The notes under the pieces: generated by a model
Seen by the model: only the letters and a program-made list of their open reading frames with translations
Database searches by the model: none
What the model was told of the DNA's origin: nothing
Shown: piece by piece, positions 1 through 16,770 of the stretch
How positions within the stretch are numbered: position 1 is the first letter of the stretch
Layout: each line of letters begins with the position of its first letter
Translations under genes and position numbers: made by a program
Assembly: GCF_030463535.1 (NCBI RefSeq)
Contig: NC_132896.1
Span: 32,107,680-32,171,679 of the forward strand
Origin: Salminus brasiliensis
Taxonomy: Eukaryota; Chordata; Actinopteri; Characiformes; Bryconidae
Direction: 5' to 3'
Length of the DNA stretch: 64,000 nt

Positions 1-245
1 TCAAGGGTATTAAAAAGAGTCAATCCTGCTTTTGTTGGAGTAACTCTACTAGAGTTTCTACTGTCCAAGGAAAAATGGCATTCTGCTAGATTTTGGAGAA
101 GCATTGCAGTGAGGATTTGATTGCAACCAGCGACAAGAACGTGGATAATTGCCACCCCACCACTTCCCCAACTCATCCCAAATGTATTGGATGTAGCCCC
201 ATCATTCAAGGGGTGTAAGGAGTGTTTTAGCCCAGAATGCTTACT
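1..245 (+). mobile_element. Tc1/mariner-like MITE family A, copy 1 (left end off the window)
   Basis: The first bases carry the family blocks TCAAGGGTATTAAAAAGAGT, CTGCTTTTGTTGGAGTAACT, GATTTTGGAGAAGCATTGC and GTGAGGATTTGATTGCA, as in the complete copy at 27357-27888. Similarity fades before the setd7 exon at 373. It is non-coding. Confidence 0.7.
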
Positions 246-372
246 GCAACAACATGAGCCAATCAAGATAGAGGGCATTTACATATATCATGTATGCACT
301 GTAATAGAACTGTAATAGAGTGGTAATAGAGCTCAATTATCAAACATTCCCACCTATATGTGTTTCTACCAG

Positions 373-3300
373 TGTGTATGTTGGACAGTCGCTGATTTCT
401 GGAGCAGGGGAAGGACTGTTCGCCAAAACCGACGCTGACGCTGACACAGTAATGGCCTTTTACAATGGAGTGCGCATCACACACTCAGAGGTGGGCTCAA
501 GTCATTTTGGAGCATTTCCATTGGTCCATTCATTATGATTTTTTTAGGACAGTTTAAAAAAAAACAACTGCCAGATTTACATTATGTCAAAATGTAAAAA
601 GGGGAGGGGGTTTCCAGTCAATGGGCCTCATTCATGAAACGCAAGCAGAACGACTTTTGCATATGTTTAGCATGTCAAGTGTGCGCACCGTCTCTCTGAG
701 AAGGGTCGCTCGCTGGTTAGTGACTTTAGACTACCGAGATCCAGCAGATCCCATGCTTACTTCCGTACCTGTACAGGTGCTGTCAGTGCTTGGATCCTTC
801 TGGAACATTAGAGTGAGAGATGGGGATTCCTCAGCCCTCAGTCATCCCAGCATCATCCCAGGAGTTTATTCTTGACTCATTGCCACTGGCGTGAGGGTGT
901 ACCTGCCAGAAATGACTCAATTGGCTCACTATTGATTTCCAGTAAATTATCTGTAACATTTCATGGCAATTTTTTTCATTCCAAAATGTAAACCTACCAT
1001 GGAGATTTTGGGAACTTTGGGGAATTTATGGGTATTTATTAGAGTTGATAGGAAATATTGGATCATTTAAAGGAACTATATCATGCACTATCATCAATGT
1101 ACTGTTTTTGTCAACAGCAGACATGAAGGCAAAATAATACAAATAATAACTATGACAGTTAGTTGTGCGCAAAACATAATTAAAAACCTAAAACATAAAT
1201 GGTTAATTCTTTCATTGAACAATTAAAAAAACAACAAAAACAACAAAAGAACGCAACTCCTGCTCAAATGAAATTGCTCATTAAGCTTGTGCTTTTATTG
1301 TCAATAAAAACATGATCCTCATTAAAACTTTAGGAAGACCTTAGGTTCAAATGTGTGCTTTCAGTAGTGGTGAGTGTCCGGTTTCTAGAAATCATCTAGA
1401 CATATGCTGTACATGTGATGGAGGAATGGACAGTGCATGCAGGGGGTGTGGTCTTCCTAATAGCCCTTCAGTGTGTAATGCGCCATGTGCCTGGAATTGG
1501 GGAGCAGCTTTGCTGTTCAATAGTTTTGGTCTAATATCTAATTATTTTAGCCAAGATTATGCCTCTGTATATATTTTTATCAACTATATGTAAGTTTCTC
1601 ACTTTTAGCTTTAAATATTCCCATTTTATTCCCACAATTACTTGCTAAATTTCCCAACTTTGAAAATTTCTGGAATTCCTGGAATTTTGCAACTGTAGTT
1701 TTTACGAAGGTTTCATGAATGAGACTTTAAAATCTTTAAAATGATATGAAATGATGAGTTGTGTATAAGCCAGGGACATGAGGTATCATAAATACAGTCA
1801 GTCACAATTAATATGACTGCAGTTTGACCATACAAACCAGATTTGGACACATGGCAGGAAAGCCAAAGTGGACGGCTCTGTTAGTTTATTGGTCATTGCA
1901 ATTTGTGTACAGGGAAATGAGGGGAAAGTGAAATGCATAGCAACACCACCACCAATAATACTATTAATACTATTAATAATAATAATACATATTATGTTCT
2001 GAATTGACAGGTGGACGACCGTGATTGGTCTCTGAATGGGAACACCATTTCATTGGATGAGGACACAGTGATTGATGTTCCTGAACCGTTCAATCTCACA
2101 GAAAAATACTGTGCATCTCTTGGACACAAGGCCAATCACTCCTTCACCCCCAACTGCAAATACGACCCGTGAGTGTGGAAGTGTCATGCAGTGAAGTCGG
2201 GAGTTAGATCATGTGGTGTGGGTGCAGACACTGAGGAAAGAAGGAAGACTGTGAGATTCACACAATTCAGTCAGTAGCCATAAAGCAGGCTTCTTCACTT
2301 CTGGTCCTGGAGGCCAGGTGTTCAGCACGGTTAGGTGAATTCGCCACTCTTACTCACCTGATTCAGATTGTTTTAGTATGTACTGTTATTTTATTTACTA
2401 ATTGAATCCAGTTCTCTTAATGCTCTTAATGATCAGCCGATACCGAAAACGATCTGATCTGATCTCTGTGTGTGTGCGTATAAATAACCCAGCCCCACAG
2501 TTTAGATCAGATGAGCTGCTGATTTAATCCGTTCAGTAAAATCCCAAAAGAATCAGTCGAGACTTTTCTTAAAATTACTGTTTTATAGTGTTAAATATCT
2601 TAATTAATATCCAGTCTGACTCTCCTTCCTGATCAGTCAGCTCCCAGCTCATTTACAACACTGCAGTCAGGCCTGAGTGTGTATATTGCTCCACACTGTG
2701 GACTGGTATCTGTGATTGTTGGTCTACTGGTGTGTAATAACTGGTTTATAGTGGGTGAATGTGCTGTGTGTGTGTGTGTCATTGGGGTATCTATAGCGTG
2801 TGTGTGTGTTAGCATTAGCGTTAGCCTCCACTCTGTTCTGAATGGGTTCTTCAGGGCTGGTTTAACAGAGAAAGGCGAGTGAGCGGTTCTGCGGTTCTCC
2901 CGCTGGTAAAACTGAGCGTTTCAGTGAGAGTTTTATAAAGGGTCAGATATTATGGACTGTTTTTTTAATGATCCACTGTAAAATAGCTCCACACTGCAGA
3001 ACCTCAACTCCTTTATTAACCTTCTAAGGACATCCCCACTGCTGCTGCAGCCAACTAGGCAAATCCGTTGATGGTGCTGTGAGGACAGCAGATGGCGCTC
3101 TGAACACTGTGGTAAAAACAAAGAATTAGGACTGGATTGGGATAACAATACCCGAGACCCATTAAAATATGTCCGGCTCAGCCCGATCCGGATCCACTGG
3201 ATCAGTTTGGGACATCCCTACCTAAAATTGTATGAATATGTGTGTATTTTTTTTTTTTAAATAGGGGTCATGTAGACCTCTATAACCATGTGTTCAAACC

Positions 3301-3689
3301 TTCAAAGCACTGAAGGGACCTGCTGGCTATTGCAGAATCAGTATGTTTGATTAGTGGTCCTGCTGCTGCTGGTTTTCCAGAAGCAACAAGAGAAAATTGA
3401 CAGTTGTCCCTCAGCGATCCATATAAGTCTATCATGGCTGATTGTCCCTGTTGTACATTTCCCTCTTCTTCTTCTTTCTTTCATTAGGTTCGTCCATCCT
3501 CGCTTCGGGCCAATCAAATGCATCCGAGCAATCCGAGCGGTTCAGAAAGACGAGGAGCTCACGGTCGCTTACGGCTACGACCACGAACCTTCAGGGAAAT
3601 CCGGCCCAGAGGCTCCAGACTGGTACAAGCGGGAGCTGCGCGAGTTTCAAGAGAGAGAGGCCGGAAGGGGAGCTAAGGACACATGTTAA
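373..3689 (+). CDS. setd7: SETD7 histone/protein lysine methyltransferase, C-terminal three coding exons (5' part outside the window)
   Basis: Coding exons are 373-490, 2011-2168 and 3488-3689 (stop TAA 3687-3689); the phases join correctly (codon CC|G spans the last intron). SETD7 mono-methylates histone H3K4 and many non-histone proteins in nucleus and cytoplasm, using S-adenosylmethionine. The first exon gives the start of the SET domain (VYVGQSLISGAGEGLF, then FYNGVRITHSE). The second holds the cofactor and active-site core GHKANHSFTPNC, with the NHS motif that contains the conserved His. The third has FVHPRFGPIKCIR and the catalytic AYGYDH, followed by the post-SET helix GKSGPEAPDWYKREL. 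The C-terminus GRGAKDTC is a little longer and more divergent than in mammals. The N-terminal MORN repeats are upstream of base 1. All catalytic motifs visible here are intact. A 3' UTR follows to about 4590. Confidence 0.96.
2408..3220 (+). mobile_element. Non-autonomous DNA element, hAT-like, copy 1 (setd7 intron)
   Basis: This stretch of the last setd7 intron matches, in opposite orientation, 40395-41042 in naa15. Shared landmarks are the start near CCAGTTCTCTTAATGCT, the block TTTAGATCAGATGAGC, ACTGCAGTCAGGCCTGA, CACTGTAAAATAGCTCCACA and CCACTGCTGCTGC. It ends near 3220 in GGGACATCCCTA after GATCC-rich sequence, like the terminal repeats of teleost elements that begin AGGGATGTCCCGATC. No transposase reading frame is present. 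Confidence 0.6.
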
Positions 3690-4568
3690 GAACCCTCTGA
3701 GAGTCATAACCCCCCCAACCCCTCCCCCCTCCCCCCAAAAAACCTCTCGCATAACGCCAAGCAGCCTAAAAAAACACCTTGAATCTCCAGACCTGTCCTT
3801 TTGCCATCTTGCTGTTACCCAGTGCTAACAAACGACCCTGTTTTTAATACTTTGTCGGTCACACTTCCTCTTAACCTGCTCTGTTTTTTCTGGGTGTATC
3901 CTCTTCGATTCAGAGGCTAAACAACACTAGACTACCGCCAGACCTTTTCCCACTTAGCTACTGAAGAACTTAAGAGACTTTCTTGTTCTCCAGAGTGGAG
4001 GTGCTACGATGTGTGATCTCAACACCTACAGGTCTGCGAGAGTGCGAGAGAATGCGCCTAGACTGTGAAGAGTGACTGAAGCACAAGGTGTTGCAATTTG
4101 GCACCGCGATGTGTATCGAGAACTATGCACTATTGACCCAAGCAGGAGTTCTTCTCTGCAAACCTCTACAAGCACTTGCAATGCAGTCCGTGTTAGTCTG
4201 TGGATGAGTTGCCCTTAGCCGTTAGATGTTAGAACATCTTCCACTCCAGCAATCACTTGTGGAGTAGTTCAGCCTCTCTCTCGTGGCACAGGTATTGTCT
4301 GTTGTTGTGTTTACCTGCACTGAGAACCATCAGACACTAATTGTGCTGTAAAGTACGGTATTATAATCACTCACATTGTAAACACTTTGGATTTCAGCCT
4401 TCGTTGGAAAAATCATCAGGAGGAGAAGTGTTGAAGCACATTACGTCTGCGTGTGTGAGAGTTGAATGAGTGTGTGTGGTCAAGAATCCAGGAGATGATC
4501 AGGAGGAGACTTTATATGGGACTGAATTCAGGCCTTTGATATGCAATATCTCTAAACCAAGATTTATC

Positions 4569-4574
4569 AATAAA
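4569..4574 (+). terminator. setd7: setd7 polyadenylation signal AATAAA
   Basis: A canonical AATAAA lies 880 bases after the setd7 stop codon, at the end of unique-looking sequence that reads as 3' UTR. The sequence beyond about 4600 becomes AT-rich and repeat-like. No better signal occurs between the stop codon and this point. Confidence 0.6.
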
Positions 4575-4599
4575 ATATTTAAAACCCGACCCAGTCTGC

Positions 4600-5389
4600 T
4601 TTCTGTGATTCTGTGTGATGATGTTCTATTTAGACTCAATGAGCTGATTCTGAACGTACAAGACCAGACAAGGGCTAATGAAGAACACCTGAGAAGAGAT
4701 AACAATGAGGCTCAGCAGCAAAGTAGGCACATGAGGGAGCACTAATGACTGGGCGGGGCTTAGGCAGAGACATGGGGGCTGAAGAACACATGGGGGGGCA
4801 AAACAAACCCACTGTGAAGAACAAAACTTGAGGGCACAAACTGGACATAAGTGTAATACAATATTTTTTTTATTATTTTGGTTAAATATACTTATGATCT
4901 GCATATATATATATATATAAACTGTTTTTTTGTTAAATATTAAAATTGTCTTAAAATATCTTTTTTTTTTTTTTAAATATGCATATGGGGCAAAAATGAG
5001 AATATGAGGTAGATATCTGTAACTTTAACTAGTTTAAATATTAAATATATTTTAAAATATAATTTATTATAAATATTTGTAATAGAAATTACAGATTTTC
5101 TACATTTTGGGGGTTGTTAGGCAAAATCGTGCCCATAGAAAACTTAAATATTTCTATTTTACCATCAACAACATCCCACATACAAACTGAAGGCACCTGT
5201 TGGCTCGCTGGTCATTTTTTTTTTGACAGCAAATAGAAATGGCTACATCTGCACCGCAGACAGAGCTCATATTTATATTTTTTAAAGTATTATTATTTTT
5301 ATTAAGTAGGTGGAGTTAAATCTAACAACTTCAGAGGTGTAATTAACTATAACTATTAATGACTTGGGCACCAGCGTAACCTGTGGCGT
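4600..5389. other. AT-rich spacer between setd7 and the tetraspan gene
   Basis: No exon is supported here. The stretch is rich in A and T, with a short (AT)n run near 4902-4918 and several T runs. Neither strand shows a long reading frame or a recognisable family. Confidence 0.5.
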
Positions 5390-5507
5390 CAGAGCTCGAC
5401 CACGCCCACTGTATGGGGAAGTGGGCGTGTCCAGGTAAATGAGTGACTCACCTGCTGTAAAGGAAGCGGAACGGACGTGAGGGGACCTGCGGGAGAGTAG
5501 CAGAGAG
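5390..5507 (+). promoter_or_regulatory. Possible promoter and 5' UTR exon of the tetraspan gene
   Basis: A short GC-richer island stands in AT-rich surroundings. It has an inverted repeat with 10-base arms, CACGCCCACT at 5401-5410 and AGTGGGCGTG at 5420-5429; both arms contain a CACCC/GC-box core like those bound by KLF/Sp factors. It is followed by a purine-rich stretch ending in a good donor, GAGAG|GTAAGAG, at 5507/5508. The ATG exon of the next gene has an acceptor at 7117-7118, so an untranslated first exon here is plausible. This is inference; no transcript evidence exists. Confidence 0.35.
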
Positions 5508-5876
5508 GTAAGAGTGCGTTTATTAATAAACATCGACCAAACGTTTCAGATTTAGGGCTCGAGTCATATGGAGCCGGTTCCATCCCCCTGCTTCTGTTCA
5601 CACTTTATTAACAGGGCCTGAAGTGGCTGTTTGGTTGGTCAGTCATTCAGGATCAGACAATGGAGCTTAGCTGAACTCGCATTCGCCTGGTTTCTGTTTC
5701 CAACTTTCTGTCCCACCTTCAGTGGAGCTGCAGTTTCTCTAGAGAGCCATGAAAACCTGCCCAGACAGCAGGGTGTGTGTTCGAGGCCCTCAGGGTAAAT
5801 ATAAAGAGATTTTAGAGGAAAAGGAGAAGCAGTCTGCAGCTCCTCTACTCCTGAGGGGAGGGGAAGCACCTGTAGG

Positions 5877-5911
<35 letters not shown>

Positions 5912-6654
5912 GAGTGGATCTCAGTTTAAGCTCTTCATCATTAAAACCCAGAGAGCCTCACAGTAAGTCATTATACACTATGGTGAGGTGCTGAGGCCTA
6001 CATGCTGAGACGGTTCTCAGTCTTTATTAGAATAAAAGTCCTTTTTATATTTAACAATGTAATTTTAAATAGAGGAAACTATTTACTGTTAACTAAAATA
6101 ATAATAATAATAATAATTAATAAATAAATAAAATTTCAGTGTAATTGCATATAAGCGAATGAATGAATGAATGAATTAATATTACAGATCTTAATTATGA
6201 AATTATCTGTGATCAGCAGTTTTAGCTAGCATAAATGTTTCTAGGGTAAATTGAATTAAATTAAATGTCATTAAATTGAATCACTTCACATTTTTACTCA
6301 GATTCAAGCTGTTTTACTCTAAAGTCACCCTGTATTTCTAGTAAAAATTGAAATTAAGGATCTCTTTAAAGCAGTTTTTACTAGTCGAACCTCTTATTTC
6401 AGATATCAGCTAGTAAATGTTTATCTGTAGTAATATCAGCTCTGCAGATTAACGAAGCCATATCCTCGATGTAGTTCTGATTGGTCATATTTTACGTTTA
6501 TTTACTTAAAATTTACTCTCTAGGGTCTAGAGTTACAGTGTTACTAGTAAAAACTCCAGTTACAGATATCTGTATTTTGTTACTAGTAGAAATCCTGCAT
6601 AACTCCTGATATCTACTCTGCAATTCTGTGAATTCATTTATGTACAGACTGGTC

Positions 6655-6880
6655 CAAATCGTCGCTGTCCAATGAAAAACATGCATCTCCAACAACAGCA
6701 ACTTTACAACTTTCAGTGGAAGTCGATGTAAAAAGATGGTATTACAAGTACAGGTTTACAGTTTTGGAGCATTTCTATTGGTCCATTCATCCAGATTTAA
6801 TGATGCACTGTACAGAAGCAGCTACAGGGTTGGAGAAAACTAAAAAAACTGACAAAAATGGAGATGCAGGTTTTTCATTG
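6655..6880 (+). repeat. Interspersed repeat family with GGAGCATTTCTATTGGTC core
   Basis: The block TTTTGGAGCATTTCTATTGGTC followed by AAAAATGGAGATGCA recurs at about 500-600, 11440-11690 (reverse), 13240-13440 (reverse), 15240-15430 (reverse) and 26985-27210. The copies are diverged and non-coding. It looks like an old short interspersed or MITE-type repeat; I cannot name the family. Confidence 0.55.
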
Positions 6881-7134
6881 GTCAGCCGAAGTGTGATCAA
6901 ACATCAGTACCTGACCTCACTAAGGGCCTTTTAGAAAGGCTGGTTCTGCAGCAAACGGCCTCAAACTCCTTATTAAGACCCCTGATTTCTGAAGGAGGAT
7001 CAGCCCTTACACGGTTTCACAGCCCGGCTTTGGCAGAGAGCGCTCTTCTATGAACCATCATGGCCTGTAAGTATAATATTTTTAATTTGAGCTTATATTT
7101 TCTGATCTGAAGATCTAGGAGGCCCAGACTGACG

Positions 7135-10977
<3,843 letters not shown>

Positions 10978-11332
10978 AACCCACCGTCCGTGAAAGCAGG
11001 AGCCCTGGGTGTGAACACCAGCCTGGTCATTATTGTCACAGTCATGCTGTTCAGTTCTGGTGTCTGAGCCAGTGTCTGAAGCCTCCGTCAGTGTGGACCT
11101 CTGAGGAGATTTATTAACCCTGGAGTTGCCGTTGGCAGACCCCTCAGGTTGGCTTTCAGATGGGTGGCGTTTTCCTTTCCATGTGTCCATGAGTTCCCTC
11201 ACATTTCATTGTATTGCTTGTAGGAGGATCATTTGGTGCCAAATGCAGATTTTATAGCATCATTTTTAATGTTTGTGCCTTTTTAATTTATTTAATTTAT
11301 AAAATTTATACTGTGTTTTTTATATTTTGTTA

Positions 11333-11338
11333 AATAAA
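11333..11338 (+). terminator. Polyadenylation signal AATAAA of the tetraspan gene
   Basis: AATAAA lies 356 bases after the tetraspan stop codon (10975-10977), at the end of a plausible 3' UTR. An AT-rich stretch precedes it. Confidence 0.6.
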
Positions 11339-14300
11339 CAACCATTTTTGATCAATTGTGTTTATATAATTTGGTGTGGATTTTGGGGATCTGGCTGAAA
11401 TGCATTACAATATTTTGACTGTTTCATGAGGTTCGATATTTACAGCCAATCAAGAGTTTAGATTATATGCAAAATTTCATTACGGTCACTCAAAACTCTG
11501 TATTTTCATTTTTGTATGTATTTTAAAATGAGAATTTCATGATGAAAGGGACAATAGAATAGCAATGCTCCAAAATGACTTGGAATAAAATATTGGAATT
11601 TAAAATATTTTTACATTGACTTCAATTGAAAGCTGGGTTTGTTTGTTTTTTGTTTGTTTGTTTGTTTTCTGTTGCCTTTCTGGAGAAAACAAGGTTTTTT
11701 GGGGCCAAAATGCTTGAAATTACTGCATCTACTGCCAGTAACAGCCTGACGTTTCAGTGCAACTGCAGGCACCGAACTGTGACCCCGGTAATGTGACGAT
11801 TTGGTACGAAAACTTGTAATATTATACCCCTACTTTGTAGTGGTATCAGTCAGTGCCAAGAATTTTGGATTGCATACCCAGCCCTAATGATTATATGCAA
11901 TATTTTTTTATTATTTTAAAAAACATTGGTGTAATGTGGCAGAATTTCTCTAAAGGATTATGATGATGATGATGATGATGATGATGCACACATGGGCCTA
12001 TCTTGGAGATATAAAGGAAAACTTTAACAATGTTTATAAATGATTATTATGAATAATGGTGATAATTCTGCTCTATTGTTCAGGTTTCAGTTTTAGCTGT
12101 TTAATAAAACCTTAAATTAAGCTTCACCCTTTTTTGAACATCACGTCTCCACACAGAAATCACAGTGACTCAGTTCTGAAATGGACGTGGTGCTTTATTC
12201 CAAGATCTGACTGAAATAAAAACTGCAACAAACAGGTTGTCCGAGCTCTCAGCATTGTTCTTTATGTCCCTTCTCAATAACATGGTCATAAACTGGTGCA
12301 GAAAGTCTGATATGTGTGGTCACGTAGTAACACGCGACATGAGGTGAGTCAAATGTTCGATCAAGCAATGATCTGAGGTCCAATAATAATAATAATAAAA
12401 AAAAAGGTTTTAAACATCCTGAGAAATAAAAAACGGTACAATGGAGATGTTCACTTTACACTTTAAATAAAAAGGACACTTAAATAAACCAGTTTTGGCA
12501 AGAAAAGGAAAAATAAATCCAACCAAAAAGAGGAACCGACCCAATCCAGCAAAACACTGCAGTGTTAAGATTGTCTGAACTGCTTGAAGACTGTTCTAAC
12601 AATGGTCCTTCAGTTCTAATCCTGGAGGCCTGCCATCCAGCAGCAGGGTTTGGTGATTTCCCTGCTCAAACACACCGGCTGAACCTGGCCATGGCCTGCT
12701 GATCTGGACCACAGCCCTCCAGGGCAGAAGCTGAAGAACCCTGACCTGCACTGCACGCTCTTAACCCACCCAGAACCAAAATAATGTCTCCTATTTAAAC
12801 CTCCTCATTCCCCTCCTATGGCAGTCGGAGGTCTTCAAGTTGAAAGCTTTACAACACTGTATTTTTTTTTTAAAGTGACAGTTCGGTGAAAAACATATGA
12901 TTTACACAGCCGAGCTCCTCTCCTACCCCAGATGTAAAAACGTTTGTCAAATGTGCTTCTTTACCTCTGCATTGGCGCGACATGGCTATCATAACAAACG
13001 AGGACACAGTGTTACTGATGCGAAGCACCAAAGCTATAAGAGTACTAACAGTGCCCTCTTGTGGGGAATCTTTAGCCTGCTAAAGGTGAGTGAGTGAGTG
13101 AAGGAGTTTCCAACCAGGTTTAGGAGATGCTGCTTAACTGAAAACGGTCGCAGCAGCCATGCTAAAGCCTGGCCGGAGGGCATTTATAAATGATCTCAGA
13201 AAGTCTCAGAACATCAGGACCCACATATTGTGCAGAAACCTTGAATTTGGCAATTTTTCTTTTTTGTCATATTGTGAACTTGGCTGCTGTTCTTTACGTT
13301 GGGTCACAATTTCAAAATGACTGGACCAATAGAAATGCTCGAAATGGACCTGGAATTAAATGAGATTCCAGTGACTTCCACTGGAAGTTAGGAAGGTTTT
13401 TACCTCCTGCTGTAAAACTGCTGTTTTAGAGATACTGAGTTACTGAGATGCTGAGGTTTTTGAGGTCACTTAACTTAATTTTAGGCAAATGTATGTTGAT
13501 TTAGCCATGTTTAGATACATCTGGGGTTATATGTAAGGGTTTCCCCATGAAAACTGGCCAATTTCTTTTTTGGTAGATCTGTGTTGCAGTTGCCTCCTAC
13601 TTTTCAATCTAGCTCAATCTAGCATAATAAATGTATTAAAGCGCAAAATACTTGTGCATTTGAATTGTGCATTGAGCTCCTACAAAGTACTGGAGGCCTA
13701 CTTAGTCTGAGCTTCAGGTTTATTTATATATATAAAAAAATAAAAATAAAAAAAGCCCCAAAATTAATGGAAAAGAAATCTGCACTGGAATCAACCAGAG
13801 CAAACTTCAAAAAATAAACGTCTACAAAGTCACCTAAAAATCCAAACTTAAAACACCAAATGTTTGATTAAAATAAGGGTAAGATTGACTACATTTTGTA
13901 TAACTGTGATTTTTTTAACCCCCTGTGCTGGACCGGCGTCCTGTCCAGGAAGGGGGTTAATCCTGCCTTGCGCTAATTAACCCTGACCAGGAATAAGCAT
14001 AATTTTTTTCCCCACAATTACCTCTATAAACTCCTAGACTGATGAATTTCCCAGAAATTAAAAACCCCAGGTATGTCCACGCCTGGGGATTTTCCCACAT
14101 GCTCACCACAGGACCTGCTGTGGCCACCGCGGGAAAAGGGAACCAATGGCATGCTTAAAAAAAAACAGGGCAGGGTTCAGTCCAGGCTGCTGCCCTGTAG
14201 CCGTGAGCGTTTCTAGTCATCTACTGAAGGGTTACACGATGAACGGGCGACTGCTGCTTGATACAGATGCTCTAAGAGTACAATAAGGCCATGCGCTGAG

Positions 14301-15172
14301 CAAACGCGGTGCACTATGTGAGGCACGGGTCATATATCAGGAATCTTGTGCTGCATATTGGAGGCAACTGCTTCTATAGGTCATGAGGGGCAGCCTAATG
14401 ATTCAGATTCAGAGTATTACATACAACACTGGACACCGAGAGCAAAGCTTTCCTTTGGATTGTACTCTTTACTTAAAGCCTTTGGACGACCTGGATCACC
14501 TGATGAATGACTGTGGTAAAGCTGATAAACGCTCGGCCTCACTCTGTACAGTACAAAGGCGAAAACTACCGTAATTCAGACTCTCCTTGTTCTGACAGTG
14601 GATTTATATAATATTAGTGTTGTCTTCCCTTCATTTCCCTTTATATCCATGTGACGTTCCCCTGAGAACCCCAGAGGAGCACTGTTGCAGCCTTCTGACT
14701 GTGTGTGTGAGCGCATGTGTGTGTTGCAAGTTAAATCCCTTTTAGCCCTCATTTAGAGATGTGTTGTTTTGTAAAATGACAACGAGGCAGCCCAACGCAA
14801 TACTGCATAAATAATATCCTGCCAAATAAACTCTTAAACCTATCAAACTATTTAATATTTCTCATTTTGACATCTTGTAAGAATGTGATCGGATTATAAA
14901 CTTATTTTTAGATGTTTTTACTTAAATTAATCTACAAAATTAAGTGTTTCTCTATTGGCAAATCATTTAAATTTTCAATTGATTTTAATACACAAACCTT
15001 GTGTATTATCAAACCTTGAGGGACAGAACTTATATTGGATAATCAATCACCATTTATTAACTGTATGCAAAAAAAAATTGACGTCCCTTGTTAAATTACA
15101 TGAAGTGTTAAGTGTAAACAAGTGAAAAAGTTCACGTTTGCTTACTGTAGAAGATTTGTTGATTTATTTACA

Positions 15173-15239
15173 CTACTTTGACAAAAGTATTGGGACACCT
15201 GCTCGTTCATGGTTTCTTCCAAAATTAAGGGTATTAAAA
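15173..15239 (+). mobile_element. MITE family A, left-end fragment
   Basis: Only the terminal part is kept: GACAAAAGTATTGGGACACC, then GGTTTCTTCC and AAGGGTATTAAAAT. It is followed directly by another repeat type. Confidence 0.6.
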
Positions 15240-15539
15240 TAAAAAAACCTTGCATCTCCATTTTTGCTGTTTTTCACTGTCTGGCTTCTTTTGAATCTGG
15301 CTGTTGTCCTTTGCGTTGTGCACTAAGTTCTTATAGAAATCCTTCAAAAAGATCTTACACTGACTTCCATTGAAAGTTAAGAAGGAGTTTTTATTCTCCT
15401 GTAAAATTGGCATTTTGGAGATTGCAGGACAGCGACGGAATAATGCTTAAAACAAAGCAAGATGATCTGCTACTGGAATGAGACGTTCACAACATTAAAA
15501 AAGGGCTGTAAATAGATTCCATTAATCTTCTGACTGGGG

Positions 15540-15935
15540 GTGGGGAATCTCATCTGACTTATTTATTGATATGTTATTTATATTATTGATATTTTATGAT
15601 ATATTCATTTTTTTGTGATATGAAATTTATCAAACCATGATCAATTCTTTTATTTTTTTTATGTGAGCATACTGTAGTGGATATTGTGAGTGCTTAATGA
15701 ACACTGACCAACTGTCTATTTCAGTATAAAGAGGGCATAATTAGTCTAATTGGATGTAGTGCAGCATCCAATTAGACTATTTTGAATAAATAAATAAATA
15801 AGGGTTCGTATTCGGATAGCATTTTTTTAAAAACCTATGAGAAAATATTTTAAAAAATAGTAAATATTGTGTATAATGAAAATGTCCTATTGTTATTTTG
15901 TGATATCATTTTTGATCATATCGCCACACCCCTAA
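15540..15935. mobile_element. Non-autonomous element with GATAT-rich ends (hAT-like MITE)
   Basis: The stretch is full of TGATAT and ends in TGATCATATCGCCACACCCCTA, close to the end of the copy at 49425-49775 (CCATATCGCCCAGCCCTA). It contains a perfect 15-base inverted repeat, with arms at 15742-15756 and 15765-15779 around an 8-base loop. Confidence 0.5.
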
Positions 15936-16499
15936 TTCTGACAATCTGAGACCTATTTTGCTGAGTTTTAGGAATAATTGCCAGGATATCATTTGAGCAG
16001 TGAAAGTGAATGCCAATGTTCAGCTGGTCCAAGAGGAACCTCCATTCACGGCTCACGTATTTCTAATAAACGAGTGAAGGAATGCTCTGTGTTGACGTTG
16101 CAGGGCTGCTATATTATCTGAGGTGTCGTAAGGTTGCCTGGAGGGGACATTATTAAGCCTTTTCAGGAAATCTGACCTCAAAATGTGTTAGGAAGAACAA
16201 TTTAACCCCTAAATCCTAAGGCCTGGTTTCCTGGACATGGATTAGGTCTACGTTTTCTCCCTGATTAAGAATCTCCATTTTGGGTGCTGTCTAGTCAGGG
16301 ACTAGGTATTATCCCTGCCCGGAAAACCGGCCCTAAGAGTCCATTCTTCAGTTCTACACCTTATTGGTGTATCACTAGTGTTCAAAAGTTTGGAATCACC
16401 ATTTTAGTCATATAAAGCATGCAAGCTTATCATATCTGCTGAAGATTAATGCGTGTCATTCTCCACAACTTCATATATTTCAAACAGTGACAAAGCGAG

Positions 16500-16770
16500 A
16501 ACCGGTGCTCCCGAGTGGCATATCTGTCTAAGTGTTGGTCCGATCTCTGGGAGAGCGCAGGTTCAATCACCGGTGTTGCCACAGAAATCGGTGGCCGGAC
16601 GTCCCAAAGAGCACAAGACCAGTTGTGCTCTCTAAGACATCGGGCCACAGATGGGTAGGATGGCCCTCCCTCTCCCCCCCATCACTCAGTGAAGTAACAG
16701 AACTGGCATGTTAGTGCACTGCTCCAAGCGTGATCAGCCTCAGGGCCTCGGCTTTGAAACGTGGTGATCA
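16500..16770 (+). mobile_element. tRNA-derived SINE copy
   Basis: It shows TCCCGAGTGGCATATCTGTC and a B-box-like GCAGGTTCAATCACC, then GAGCACAAGACCAGTTGTGC and GGGTAGGATGGCCCTCCC. A second copy at 59755-60070 shares the blocks GAGCACAATTGGCCGTGC and GGGTGGGTAGATGG. Confidence 0.6.
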
